Program-made: the position numbers and the translations under genes
Notes under the pieces: model-generated
Database searches by the model: none
Told to the model about the DNA's origin: nothing
What the model saw: the letters and a program-made list of their open reading frames with translations, nothing else
Assembly: GCA_905250075.1 (NCBI GenBank)
Contig: CAJNOP010000012.1
Location: 2,638,529-2,702,528 of the forward strand
Direction: 5' to 3'
Length of the DNA stretch: 64,000 nucleotides
From: Rotaria sp. Silwood1
Taxonomy: Eukaryota; Rotifera; Eurotatoria; Philodinida; Philodinidae
In this document: positions 1 to 12,382 of the stretch, in pieces
How positions within the stretch are numbered: position 1 is the first letter of the stretch
Layout of the letters: each line of letters begins with the position of its first letter

Positions 1-3000
1 AATGGTATATTTTTCTTACTCCATCAGAATCTTTATTTGAAAATCGAATATTTGATGGCATTGTCCGATGAAGATCAAGTGCAATTTGTTTTTCAAATTT
101 ATTATTAAGCTAAGAAAAATTCTTAAAATAAAAATTTTTCTAAATATATAATTGAATTCTTACATCGGAATTTGGTAATAAATGGGAAAGACTTTGATAA
201 TAAGATACACCTTTTTCTTTACGAATATGATTTATTTGTTTTTGAATAAAAATATGCCAAACTTCAGATCGAAGATGATTGGGTATACCTTGTCGTACAA
301 GATATTTCAACGTTTTCTTCAAATAAATAAATAGAATATTAAAAAACAAATGAATATTGATTTATTTATCTTACTGGAATTGTTGAACTATTCTGAAATG
401 TTCGAAGTAATGATCGCCATACATTTTCATCAGTACTATGTGCTTTTGAATCGTAAAAATGTGCTAATTTAACACAAATATATTGTAAGCGATCATTTTC
501 ATTGCTTTTTTCATGTTTAAAACCATACGAATCTATATACAAACCTGGTCCCTCCATACTGTATATCAAAATAAAATTAAAATATATATATATATATAAT
601 CAATTCAATAATATAACCTATCAAATGATGGTAATGATGGATCACGTTTACGGCAATCAGCTAATAATTCTTTCAATCGATCACGATGCTATTTAATTAT
701 AAGATATTATTATTAGACAGAAAAAGAAACATTCAATTTTCTTTACTTTTGTTCCTCCAAATAATCGACCATCTTCAGTTGATAAAGATGTTTGTAATAA
801 ATAAATATAATCACGTTGTAAACTTTCACGTTGACTTTGTTGTGAACGTATTGTTCTAAAAAGTCATTTTATCAGAAAAATTTGAAACTTTCAGATCAAA
901 TCAATTTTGAAGAGTAGAGCAAAACTTGTACGAGACTCAAAGTTTCAATATGCTATCTTTCATGATATATTGTATTCACCATTAGTTCAATCAATCCCTT
1001 CTTTTGCTCATCTTTCTCCGAAATATTACATTCGATCCAGTTGAAAGTTTTTTTTCAAGGTACTTGAGACTATACAAAATTTCCAGTTTAGATAAAAACC
1101 CTGAAAGGATTTGTGCCATTAGGAGGCCTTTCACCTTGAATTATGATCATTTTACTGAACTTTCCGTTATTGCCAGATATCATGAGAGAAATTGCACGAG
1201 AAGTTTTGACCCGAAATTCTCAGTAACAAGAGCTCTCTTGACTCTTATGATATCCTGAAGTTTTCAGTTCAAATAGATCTATTCCTTCTGAGATAATGCG
1301 TTTTCCAAACATGTTATTTTCACACAAGAGCTTCAAAAATTGATCAGTTGTTAGGCTTAAGATATCTTAAGAAGGCATCATTGTTACGGTTTTTCTCATG
1401 ATAATCTACAATAGGCGAAAAGTTCAGTAAAATGATTATACTTTGAGAAAAAAGGTCTAACCGCACAAGTTCTTTTCAGATTTTAATCTAACCTATGAAT
1501 TCTATCTATAAGCAACATTTGACCTCAAGCCCTCATTATCAGTTAAATGGATTTCCTTGTAAGATAAATTTTGTGAAAGTTGCTAGAAATTTCCAAAGCA
1601 ATAATTTCTGAAATAAAAAACCGGAATGAAATAGAACTTCTATAGTATAAAATTTGATTCTGAGAAAAACAAATAACAAAATTGAATTCCGATTTTCTCC
1701 TCCATACTCATATTTTATTCTTTCTATTTAAGGTTTTTGTAAGTTTTTGACAACTACATATTTAATGAGTTAGTTTTTTATGCTCAAAGAGTACTTTTAT
1801 TGTACCGGTCAGATATCTATTATCAGACACGTATAAATACTATTCGTCTTGTCGACTATACATTTCTTTTATAACTAATGAAAGAAAGGAAATCAATGAA
1901 ATAGCCTTGAATACAAAAAGAAATAATGTATACTGCTGAAAATTAGTCTGAAGTCGAAAATTTTCGCTTCTCGAATCAACTCGATCATTTATCTAGAGTA
2001 GAAGTCAAAGGATGTCTCACGTATCTCAATATGTGACTCTAACTTGATAATCTGCTAAAAGGTGAAATATTGAGTTTTTTTCGAGATAGGGAAGGGATCT
2101 TGAAAATTGTTCGTTTTTGCAGATCCACAGAGAATACTTAAAAACATATATCTATATATCCCAGTGAAAAAAACAATCAAAAAAATTGTGATTTTCACGT
2201 TCGGGAAAGATAGTAAGTTATTCTTAATTATATAGATTCTATTTTTGAAAATATTTACTTTAGAAGTTTACGCATTTTAATATCATCATCACGAATAATT
2301 CCAAATAATCTTGTTATTTCACAATGAAGGAATTTAAGTTCATTATTAGTTTCTCGACTTCGTTCATTAAATACTTTCGAAATAGCTTGATGTCTAAAAT
2401 TGTTGTTTTCTTTTTCTTTTTATTCTTTTGAATAAATTTATTTCAATAAATCATACTTGCTACATGATGTTTCTGATTGAATAACATCAGATAATTGTTT
2501 TTCAAGTTTACGTATTGCCTCCGATTTTTCTTTGATTATCATTTGATAAATATTTTCTTTATTGATTAATGAAGCTAATTCACATTTTAATGTTCTAATT
2601 TTAAAGAAAACAATTAGAAAGAAGACTGTATTAAATAAATAGAAAATATTAATTACAATAAGGTTTCTTGTAAATTATTTTGCTGAATCAATCCATCATT
2701 TAAATCGAATAAACGTTGATCAAAAAAAGCTGAATCTGTTGATTCAATTGAATGACTAGATGAACCATTTCGATTTGGTGTTGATAAATTTAATAAATCT
2801 GATGATCGAATAAATGTTGAACGACAAGTTGAACATAATGATAATGTACATGTATGACAAAGATGAACACCTGTGTTAGATGATAAACTAAAAGAAGCAA
2901 AATAAACACTATTGTAAGATAGATAAATTCTCTTTAGAAAAAAAACCTCAGTTTTCGAGTAGTGGTTTCCATTATTGAAGTAGGACGATATTTTTCTAAA

Positions 3001-3881
3001 ATAATTATTCTTTCGAAAAAAAAAAAAATCCTCATTTAAATAAATATATTAGATACAAACCGTCTTCACTAGAAAATTCAAATAGATTAGATCGTTCGGT
3101 AATAAACATTCTTGAATTTAAAAATTCAGTTGGTGTTAAACTATCCGATTGATGCATATTCCAAACTAGAATGATTTAAAAATCATAAATAAGAATTTTT
3201 GGTGGAGTTGATCCGCTTTCTTTATTAATACCTACCATCTTCATTATTAATAATCTAAATTGATTAAAAAAATGAATCAATTTAATATTAATATAAAAGA
3301 AAAAAATATTCAACTTACTTCATCAGTATCAAATCCTGAATGTATTTCATGTATTAATGATCCATTATTAGATGGTATACATGAATCACGTTTGGTCTGA
3401 AAGATAATAATATAAAGATTAATATTCTTCATTTTCAACTGTGTTTTCTTACTTGTAATCCAAGTAACCAAATCATTAATGCTTCATGATTTTCAGCTCG
3501 TAAATGATATTCTTTATTATTAGTTCTAAAATTAGATATTCAAAAATATATGTAGAGATATAAAAACTACCAACATACAAAATGATAAAGACATGCTCCT
3601 CAGTTGTATTTAAAGTTATAGCAGCTCGATATAATGATATACTTTCAATAGGTGTTTTATTACTAATTAAATCACGTTCGGATTGATAAAATTCTAATGT
3701 TTGAATTGATTCGTTAAATGCACACCAATAACGACGGGTAGGAAGGACAAGACTTAATGCTGTTATCGTTATATTAAAAAAGAAAAAAAATATATATATA
3801 TGATTTATCAATAACAAATATACCTCCACAAGGTTTAAGCGATAAGTAACCCGACAGACTATAACAACCAGAACGTTCCAT
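1..3881 (-). CDS. TBC1D2: TBC1D2-like Rab GTPase-activating protein (PH + coiled coil + TBC), 3' part off the left edge
   Basis: TBC1D2-family proteins carry an N-terminal PH domain, a coiled coil and a C-terminal TBC domain that speeds GTP hydrolysis by Rab GTPases on endosomes. The start is the ATG at 3881-3879, opening with MERSGCYSLSGYLSLKPCG, typical of the first PH strand; the next exon (from about 3768) holds RRYWCAFNE and the exon near 3526-3453 holds YHLRAENHEALMIWLLGLQ, the last PH helix. Exons from about 2880 to 725 encode polar, Glu/Lys/Gln-rich coiled coil. The TBC domain begins in the exon at about 349-165 (GIPNHLRSEVW, with the RxxxW motif) and continues in the exon ending at 112, where IALDLHRTMP keeps the IxxDxxR catalytic-arginine motif. 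The second catalytic motif (YxQ) would lie left of position 1. More than ten short introns and one large one (about 857-2255, with its own inverted repeat). Assignment between TBC1D2 and TBC1D2B paralogues is not resolved. Confidence 0.85.
1086..1492. repeat. Imperfect inverted repeat inside the large TBC1D2 intron
   Basis: Arms at about 1086-1200 and 1393-1492 are reverse complements with scattered differences; the best core reads ATCATTTTACTGAACTTT on the left and pairs with the segment at about 1420-1437. The arms flank roughly 190 bp of unique AT-rich sequence. It sits in an intron of about 1.4 kb, far longer than the other introns of the gene, so it is probably an old non-autonomous inverted-repeat element. 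No target duplication was recognised. Confidence 0.6.
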
Positions 3882-5567
3882 TTGTATATGTCATCTTATC
3901 TTTCAATTTTTTTCTAATTTAGAAAAAGAACACACAATGAACAATATTTGTAAATAAAATTGATTATCAATCTACCTTGTTTCTTTTTTCTGTAACACTA
4001 TTCAATACAGGTTTGTGTTGACTTATTATTGATGTTACACAATATGAATATGCACGAATAACCAAACAAGTGATAATTGAAATTTTTTTCCTCTTGGTTT
4101 TTTTTGGATCTCGTCAATCAATCGGCCGGATTTTTCGCAAATGTGTCTGTGTATTCGCGATTTTTTTTCCTTCGTCTTTTTTTCATCAATCCGTTGTTTT
4201 TTTTCGTATTCCGTATTTTCTTTTTTCATCACTATCAATTGGCAACAGCAGCCAGCTGTTGGAACTAGTATTAGGCTGTAACGAGTAGGAAAGAGTGTCA
4301 TTGATAAGCAACAAAAAAAAAAGGCTTTATCATCATGTATGTTTTGATACCATTGTACTTTTATATATTTAATTGCAACAGCTTGATACTCTTGCCAATT
4401 AGGAATGATAAAAAAAAGACATTTTCTTTATGAAATCAGTCATTATATTATCTAGATCATTATAAATTATACTAACATTCAAATCTCTGATAATAAAGCT
4501 AGAACATTTGAAACACATATAATTAATCTATTCAAGAATATAAAAAAGTTTTTGTATTTAAAATTTATAATTTTGATTTTGATTGCAATACTTCCGTTTG
4601 TTGGTATATGAATAAAGCGATGCTAATATCGTTTAATAATAACAGGTGAACAGTAGTATTTCTCCTTTTTGCTGTTACTACATCGTTACTATTTCACCTT
4701 CGTCGCATTGTCAAGGTAAAGCAAATCTCGAGTGTTGGTCGCGTTGGTACGTTGTAGATTCTAAGCTATATGGTATGTGCGCTCATTCGTCTTATATTAT
4801 TCCGTTTGAGAACAGAAAACATGATCTTCTCTCCGTGCCTTCGTCGTCATTTTTTTTGGGCGACGAGAAAAGGAATTGTCGTCTTCGTCGGAAAGAAGAA
4901 ACACACACAACGTTTTTTTTTTGGATGAAGAGAAGGAAAAGGTAAGAGGGAAAATAGTGATGTGAGTAGTAGTGCAAAATGCGTCGTTCGTCTTCATTAT
5001 CAATTTTTTTGTTAGACGAGCGGAATGAGCATACTCACAACGTTCGCTTTCTGTTTTTAATAGTTTACCGACATTGCACACATAAAGACTTTAACCGGCT
5101 TTCACCTTCATTGATTACAATGGCGAGATGTCTTATAGTCAAAAAAAAATAGAGAGATAGAGAGCGCAAAATTTTTTTGGGGAGAACAAGACAGGAAGAG
5201 AGCCTTCCGTCCGTTGTGCGTCGTTTTTCTCTCATATGTGTAACTTGCAGTTCATTCTCTGAAATTGATTCAAGCATCGTCCTATTAGTAAGACAAGTTA
5301 GCGCACGTCGACGAGCATGTCAACCTGAACGTGCAACCAAGCATCAACAGATTAATAGTAAGAAAAATAGGGAGAACTAGAAAGGAAGAGAATATGCTTG
5401 GTCTATTCACTCATCACTTCATATTTTCATAAATAATGACAGAGTCACTGAAAAAGCAAAAGAAATAACTCGTACAAAAAAAAAGGTAAGATTTTTCTTT
5501 TTTTTTGTCGTGCAATATCTCATTGTAAATAATGTAAAGTAGGTGATCATTTTTTTTGTTTTTAGAT
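3882..5567. other. Divergent intergenic region between TBC1D2 (-) and NOL4-like (+)
   Basis: No protein gene recognised. The region is full of A and T tracts (for example 4085-4110, 4190-4205, 4910-4921), with higher-GC patches at 4640-4760 and 5200-5345. It must contain the promoters of both flanking genes. A likely 5' untranslated exon of the NOL4-like gene ends at 5485 with donor GTAAGA; the matching acceptor is AG at 5564-5565. The frame upstream of the ATG at 5568 stays open back to a TAG near 5375 without another ATG. Confidence 0.5.
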
Positions 5568-5747
5568 ATGCTTGCTCATTCACCGAAAGATCGTTCTCGA
5601 TCACCTCATCGTAACAATGAAACAACTGTAAATCAAACAAATTCTTCTTCTTCTTCAAGTAAACATTTATCATCAACAATACAAACCTCAAATCAAAATG
5701 GTACATCTTCTCAAATTGATACAACTAGTAATGATGCGAATACTCAA

Positions 5748-5780
<33 letters not shown>

Positions 5781-6879
5781 GCCAAGAAAGAAAATGAATC
5801 TCAATTACGCATGAAAAGTCTCAAAGTGAGATAATAAAACTTTGAAAAAAAAACTTGTCATATTCTTTTTTCTTTCAGTCTTTCATTCAAACATTAATTA
5901 ATGATTCATCATCATTAGGTTCAACATATGATGAACAAGTAAAAGCACTTGAAAATGCTTGTATAAAAGAATATCGCGATATATCTCTTGATCGAATTCG
6001 TCGAATGATTCGTAATATTTTCAAAATGCGTAAAACACAACAATCATCACATACAACTAATTCATTTTTACATCAAGTATAACGATTTATAATATTAATA
6101 AATTTTAACAAATCTTGTTTTTCTTCTTATAGGAGCATACAAATATTTTACCAAAAACAACTACCGAACGTTTTAATTCTAATGAAAATACGATTAAAAA
6201 AAATCGATCAAATTCAACTTCAAGTAACACAACACCCAAAACGGTATGTATATATATGTATATGTTCGAAATAAAGAGTTGATGATAATATATTTTTTGA
6301 CATTCTATAGGAATTGAATTAATTGTTTTGTTCTTATTGAAAATATTTCTTTATGTATAAATATGTTTTCTTTATGCATTATTTATAGTCTGATCTAGTT
6401 ACATCATCAGCATCGACATTATCTGCACTTGATGCCGATTTTCTTCGTCATGCATTTTCACAACAATTTCGACCATCACTTGATCTATCAGCTTATTTTT
6501 CAGCAGCTGCTGTTGCTGCAGCTTCGAATGGTACTGGTTCAACATCACCACTTTTCCGTCCAAATTTTTCTTCATCAAATTTTCTTCAATCACTTACAGC
6601 GCCACCTCCACCCATTTCAACAACACTCGTATCATCTCATACACATACTAACGGTTCTTATCAAAGTGTTTTATTTTTTATTTTTTCTTTTTATTGACTG
6701 AATTCTTTTCATTTTATGTAGGGACAAATGATTCGTCAACAACAAACGCCAATAAATTATCCAAACAAATAAAACTGTCTAATAGTGAAATAAATTCAAT
6801 TAAAGTTCTTGTCAATGCATATCGAGAAGCAGCTTCATATTTAAGTCGATCAGCTGATGAACTTGAACAATTAATATAA
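5568..6879 (+). CDS. NOL4: NOL4-like (nucleolar protein 4 family) nuclear protein, short form
   Basis: Five exons (5568-5825, 5879-6076, 6133-6243, 6389-6665, 6722-6879) join in phase to 333 residues. Two blocks match the NOL4/NOL4L family: the region LGSTYDEQVKALENACIKEY followed by ISLDRIRRMIRNIFKMRK, corresponding to the conserved C-terminal-half helical domain, and the very C terminus, NSEINSIKVLVNAYREAASY then LSRSADELEQLI, which is nearly the vertebrate NOL4 terminus. The linker is Ser/Thr/Asn-rich with an Asn run encoded by AAT repeats at 5748-5779. The N-terminal half of vertebrate NOL4 is absent, as in short isoforms; it could lie on unseen upstream exons, although the first in-frame ATG of this exon is at 5568. 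NOL4 proteins are nuclear and poorly characterised, so no biochemical role is claimed. The gene is followed 386 bp later by an ENPP gene on the same strand. Confidence 0.82.
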
Positions 6880-7265
6880 TTGTATTATCAACTGTTTATA
6901 TGTTTATTTCTTTTCTGTTTCTAGTGTAAAAATGAAAAAAAATTCTTCACATCTGATTAACATTAGTGTTAAGATCTTAAATAATATTGATATTTTCTAA
7001 ATTCAAACAGACATTACATCAAATGTATTAACTACATAATAAAAGCAATATGTTATCATTTTCCTCTTGCGAGTCTCTCTCTCTCTCTAGCTTATATTTA
7101 CAGTCGGATCTCTATAACTCTTAATACACACCCTTTCTAAGATAAGAACCAAATAACAAAAAAATAAAATAAAATAAAATGAAACAGGTAGCTATGGTTG
7201 TCAACTTCTGACAATTGATATTTATATCAGACGCAAACTACTCAGACTTGTTTTTTTTCACTATA
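6880..7265. other. Short intergenic gap between NOL4-like and ENPP genes
   Basis: Holds a short CT run (about 7075-7088) and an AAAAT run (about 7158-7180). No gene is seen. It should contain the NOL4-like 3' end and the ENPP promoter. Confidence 0.5.
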
Positions 7266-10200
7266 ATGTACTTTCGATGTATTACCTTGATAGTGTCTAT
7301 CTTTCAAATTGTGTTATTGAGATACGGTGATGGTACGAAAAAATTATCTAACATCCCACGACTACTGATTATTTCACTTGATGGTACGATGTAAATTAAT
7401 AGGATTTGATTATAACGGAAAGTAATTTGTTTTGAAGGATTTCGTCATGATTATTTAAATGAGCTTGAATTACCTACATTGAATCGATTTCGCAATGAAG
7501 GTGTACAAGCACGACATGGAATGCGGCCTACATTTACTACAATGACATTTCCTAATCATATCTCAATTGCAACGGGTCTATACAAAAATATATTTACACG
7601 AGTTATGTGATATTCTTTTGTGTATGAAATTTAGGAATGTATCAAGAAGATCATGGAATCATACATAATTCCTTCTATGATCGATTATTAAATAAAACTA
7701 TTGGAATGAGTATATATTTCATTTTAATCTAATGTCAAAAATAATCAATTGAACTTTTTTATTTAAGGTAATCGTGATGATGGACAATGGTCTGATCCAA
7801 ACATAGAACCTTTATGGATTACTGCGACTAAGCAGGTATTTATTTAAAATGAAAATATTTATTTAACAAGTTGAATATTTTGTTTATTTTAGAAAGTAAA
7901 ATCGGCTGTTCTTTTTTGGCCAGCATGTCATAATGAATTTTATGGCATTCGTCCACTTATCTATAGTTGGTTATATACTGATAACATACCATTTCGTGAA
8001 AAAATTGACAATGCCATAGGTTACTTTCGTGAATTACCAGTTCAACTCGTTATGCTATATCATTTGTATAGTTGATAAATATATTTTACTTTTTATGGAA
8101 ATAATTATTTTCTCTTTAAGTGAACCAGACAAACAAGGTCATACATACGGTCCAAATTCACCTGAAGTACGCGATGCAGTAAGTAGAAACTTATTGAAGT
8201 AAAATTTATTTATAGTTTTTTCTTTAACTAGTTATTACGTCTCGATAATGATACAGAATATTTATTAAATAAAGTAAAAAATGAACTCAATGATGACTTA
8301 AATATTATTATACTCTCTGATCATGTATGTAAAAATACTTAAGAAACTTATTTGTGTGAGATATTTTTCGAAAATAAGAATATCATATTAGCATTAGTTC
8401 TAATTCTCATGAATATATTTCATGTAAATTTTTTAAGCACTATCTATACAGGATGTCTATAACTTTTAATGGGCTACGTGAATATCTTGTCTGTAGTGTT
8501 TTTTTTTGAACTATCTCAATATGCTACGTATGACCTTCTTATCAGTTGACATTCTTTCAATAAATAGTTAGTTCATGAGAATCATGAAATTGATTTGCAT
8601 TGTCGTCTCAAGTATTTTATTACTTTTGTAATGAAAAATGACAAACGAAATTTATTTACTCACTTCGAATGACATTTATGCGCGGACAACACATTTTATG
8701 ATAAAATTTTCAAGAGCATTAAGGGAATATTTGAAACAGTTGTAAAAAGTATTTTATTAATGTTTAATTTATGTTTCAAAAACGTCTTCGACTTTATTAG
8801 TAACATGTCTACAAAGTAAAAGTTTTAAAATTGTATAAATAGATTTCATTTTCAGCTAAAAGACGTGCCGAGAATATTAAAGAAGAATAATGTATTTTCA
8901 TTTTAAACTTGGTTTCTAATCTATAAAAGAAAAACATTCATATATGGATAAATACTTGTATGTACTTTGTTTAGGTGTATCTGCGAGTGTGGAGTATCTG
9001 AGTCTTGATATGAATATGCGCCTGAGAAGAACACGCACGGGTCACACTTCACTCGCACACTGACAGCTACACCCATCCACATCTCATTTTTCGTTGTAGA
9101 AGTAGTAAAATGTTCTAGACAATATGCTAGAATTTTTTCATGGTCCTGATACAACTAGCCATTTATTCTAAGAAATCTAACCGATAAGAAGATCATAGGG
9201 AGCATATACTACTAGTAGTTGCAAAAAAAACTACGTTTGATGTCCAGATAACTCCTAAAACGCTCCACTTCTGATGTCTAGATAGTGTTTAAAAATTAAC
9301 ATGAAATATATATACTAGAACAAAAAATAATATTAACTTAATGCTGACATCTACGTAAACATGAATTGATTTCAATGCAAAATAATATTACAGCATTAGG
9401 CTTTAATCATAGTTCTAATATGACATTCTTATTCGAAAGTCACTAGCTACTTCAATACATTTCAAGATTTTAAGGGTATGACCAATGTAACAAAAGTAAT
9501 ACGACCATTTTTTGAGAAATATGTCAATCGATCATCAGTTGAATCAACTGTTCTTTCTGGTGCCTTATTCAATGTGATGCCAAGAAGTGGACTAGTAAGA
9601 ATATATAATTCTAAAAATATATCGATTATAAATTATTTATTCAAAAAAAAAAGACCGAACAAGTGCACAATAATCTTAGTAATATTCCTAATGTAACAGT
9701 CTATAAGCGTGATGAAATGCCTGAACGTTTTCATTATTCAAAGCCAAAACATCGACTTGGCGAAATCACCGCATTGCCAGATGTGGAAGGTCACATTATA
9801 TCAGGAGTAATCTTTTGAATTAGCTTAATCGAACATCGTTCTCAACTTTATGTTTAGGCAACAACTAATGCACAATATGATAATAAAGGCAATCACGGAT
9901 GGGATAATACACTACCATCAATGCAAGCCATATTTATGGCTCGTGGTCCTTCGTTTAATGAAAATGTTCAAATTGATTCACTTAATAATGTTGATATTTA
10001 TCATATTGCCTGTCATATTCTTAAACTTAACCCAAATCCGTATGCTACTGCTGGTTCTCTTGCCAATCTTACTAGTCTTTTTTCGCTAGTTAAAAATGAT
10101 ACGACATCAAGTACCTTCGTACCTAGCAGTTCAACAACCCAAAGTATCTTCGCATCTAGCAGTTCAACAATACAAAGATTTACAACATCAACAAACAGTG

Positions 10201-10271
10201 CTTGTTGCTTATGTTCAATCCGTTTGTTTTCTGTTCTATTCATGTTCTTTTTATTATCTTTCACTTTTTGA
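7266..10271 (+). CDS. Ectonucleotide pyrophosphatase/phosphodiesterase (ENPP4/5/7-like), membrane-anchored
   Basis: ENPP enzymes use two zinc ions to hydrolyse phosphodiester or pyrophosphate bonds of extracellular nucleotides or lipids. The start ATG at 7266 is followed by a hydrophobic signal peptide and LLIISLDGFR, the first metal-binding aspartate. Next come PTFTTMTFPNH with the nucleophile threonine, FWPAC, the metal site YHFEPDKQGHTYGP (formed across an intron), LSDHGM (also across an intron) and GNHGWDN with the last metal histidine, so all catalytic motifs are present. The C terminus is a Ser/Thr-rich stalk (about 10090-10190) and a hydrophobic tail ending in SVLFMFFLLSFTF, suggesting a transmembrane or GPI anchor. 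Estimated length is about 460 residues, close to ENPP4/5. About ten exons with short introns, except one intron at about 8333-9475 (1.1 kb). Substrate cannot be told from sequence. Confidence 0.88.
8333..9475 (+). other. Oversized intron of the ENPP gene
   Basis: This intron splits the LSDHGM metal-binding motif: the exon before ends in LSDH and the one after starts with GMTNV. All other introns of the gene are about 50-80 bp, so this one has probably taken up foreign sequence. A patch at about 8979-9080 is clearly more GC-rich than its surroundings. No complete inverted repeat or transposase was recognised. Confidence 0.5.
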
Positions 10272-10493
10272 AAGATATTCTAACAGAATAAAAATTACGT
10301 CACCATGTTATAGACTAATATATATATATTGTCTGAACTATGACAACTACCAATCATTAATCTAATAAATATTTGTTTTTGAAGAGAATATCACTTTAAT
10401 GTATTAATATTATCAATTCTAAATACTGTGAAATTATCAAGAAAGTACTTGGTTGTGTTACTCGTCAAAAACTAAAATACTCAGGTTATTTGA

Positions 10494-10530
<37 letters not shown>

Positions 10531-11362
10531 GTACGTATGTGTTGATCCAACATTCACGTTCTAATCGGTCTTACAAGATGCTAATGTTTACAAGAAACAT
10601 GTTTTATTATTCATATAATACAATAAATAGTCGTATCTCATTATTGTTTCTGTTTTTCTTAAATAAGCTAACATTGTAAAAATACGTATACATTTTAGTT
10701 GATTATTCTAATTTTACATCTACATTGAAAACCCTATAAACAACGAAATATATACTCAGAAATACATCACAGATGAATAATAACTCATTATAAGCAGCAT
10801 TCTTCATTCTCCAACATGATGAAGTTTTAAAAACGATAGACGCTTTTATGACTGAGCGCTTTTATGTTCATATTTCAACATCATCACTTGTTGAAATAGT
10901 AAAATCTACAGTGTTCAATAATCAATTGCGCATGGTTTTACTTGTATAATGTCTAAGTTTTAAAAACTACATATCTTATTTTAAAAAAAAAAGACACTGT
11001 TATTTCTGCAGATATTCCATGTGTTGTAAGGTTCAGTGTTCTTGTTTCTATTTTGATAGTAATATTTTTCAATTACAAGTTTTTTCCTCCATGAAATGTT
11101 GTATTTTAATAAAATCTATCTTTAAATTCATAAATAAAAAGCAAAATAAAATTATGTTAAACTACTTAAATTTTCTTTTGCTTATTTTTTCCTAATTTAT
11201 GCTTAGTCGAATAACTTGTGATGAAAATTAATGAATCAATAAGTAGAAAATGTTTTAATTTTTCATAACAAATTTCATTATGATGTAAACATAATTCATA
11301 TCACGGAAGTAAACAAGCAATGGGTGCATCGAAATTTTTTGAGACAAAATATTCTTTTATTT
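10272..11362. other. Gene-free AT-rich spacer with an (AT)n microsatellite
   Basis: An uninterrupted AT dinucleotide run spans about 10497-10525, followed by a short ACATATGTACGT stretch. The rest is AT-rich sequence with no convincing ORF. Confidence 0.6.
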
Positions 11363-12047
11363 TTCGATCGATTAAGAAAATCAGTCGAAACTATTCAACA
11401 CTTGATTAGAATCAGAATTATACATTCTTCCTGAATTTTTGCAAGACTCATAGTTCAGACGTTATAAGCAAGTTTTTGAAAGGTCTGAAAATAAAATTTA
11501 GACGGGGTTAGAGAATACGACCGTATCGTGTTTGAAATTAATTTCATATTGTTTAATTTCACTTTTTTCCTTTGACTGCATCACGTTCTCAATTAGCACT
11601 TGTATAATAGACTTCCTTCTCAGCATGCTATCCATTATTGAACTCTATAATGGTCGAAACAGTTCTCTACAAACCGAACTAAGAAGTAAGAGTTTTGTAA
11701 CTGTTTGTAAGAAACGACCAGTTCAGAAAATCAAAGGATTGTGAACATGCTATTGTATATCTTACTAAATCTCTTGTTACTGGTCGACACCTTAGAGAAA
11801 ACTGATGATGACTATATTCTTTTGTAGAGAAATGCTCTGGTCTCTCTATTGGTTTATGTAGAATAAATGTCACCTCTATCTATAAGGTTTTATTGAACAT
11901 CAAAAATCGTTAAAACTTTATTTTCAGAACTTTCAAAAATTTGCTCATAACTCATAACTTATAAGTCTCACAAAAATTCAAAAAGAGCATATAATTTTGA
12001 TTCTACCTAAATGTTTACCACTTTCTGTTAACCCTCTTGATCGAGTG
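11363..12047. mobile_element. Terminal-inverted-repeat element (non-autonomous, about 0.7 kb)
   Basis: The left arm (about 11363-11500) and the right arm (about 11915-12047) are reverse complements over about 135 bp with scattered mismatches. The best blocks are GTTTTTGAAAGGTCTGAAAA on the left against the segment at about 11920-11940 and TTAGAATCAGAATTATA against about 11990-12010. The interior (11501-11914) has only a 70-codon ORF without recognisable domains. The architecture suggests a MITE or fold-back element. The superfamily is unknown, because no transposase or clear target duplication is visible. Confidence 0.65.
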
Positions 12048-12382
12048 AAAAATTTTTTCTAAACACGTTTTACACATCCATTAGTAGAAGAACATTTGAT
12101 TGAAATAGCTCAAGTAATTAGTAATGAAATATTTCATATTATTTAGCATTAATACGCATATGAATATATTACTGTCTTGCCAAGCGATCGTTTATTTACT
12201 TGTCATTTATAAACTGACACACCATCTTTTTTTTTTGGCTTTTTATAATTATCCGATTCGACTATTTTATTTTCGTTCCATTTGAAAAGTAAACATTGAA
12301 TAATGTGAAGGTTTTTTTTCTAATGTTGTCTTTATTTTTTTTCATTCGTTCGAGTTTTTTCTTCTTAATCTCTTATATTCTC
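12048..12382. other. Promoter-side spacer of the galactosyltransferase gene
   Basis: AT-rich with T tracts (about 12227-12237 and 12307-12360). No gene is seen before the chosen start ATG at 12383. Confidence 0.4.

Noticed and set aside
1004..1258. 84-codon ORF on the plus strand in the TBC1D2 intron
   Set aside because: Part of it lies on the inverted-repeat arm, it runs against the gene and shows no domain.
4035..5380. Several overlapping ORFs of 60-100 codons
   Set aside because: They are driven by A/T tracts (poly-Lys or poly-Phe translations) and overlap each other on both strands.
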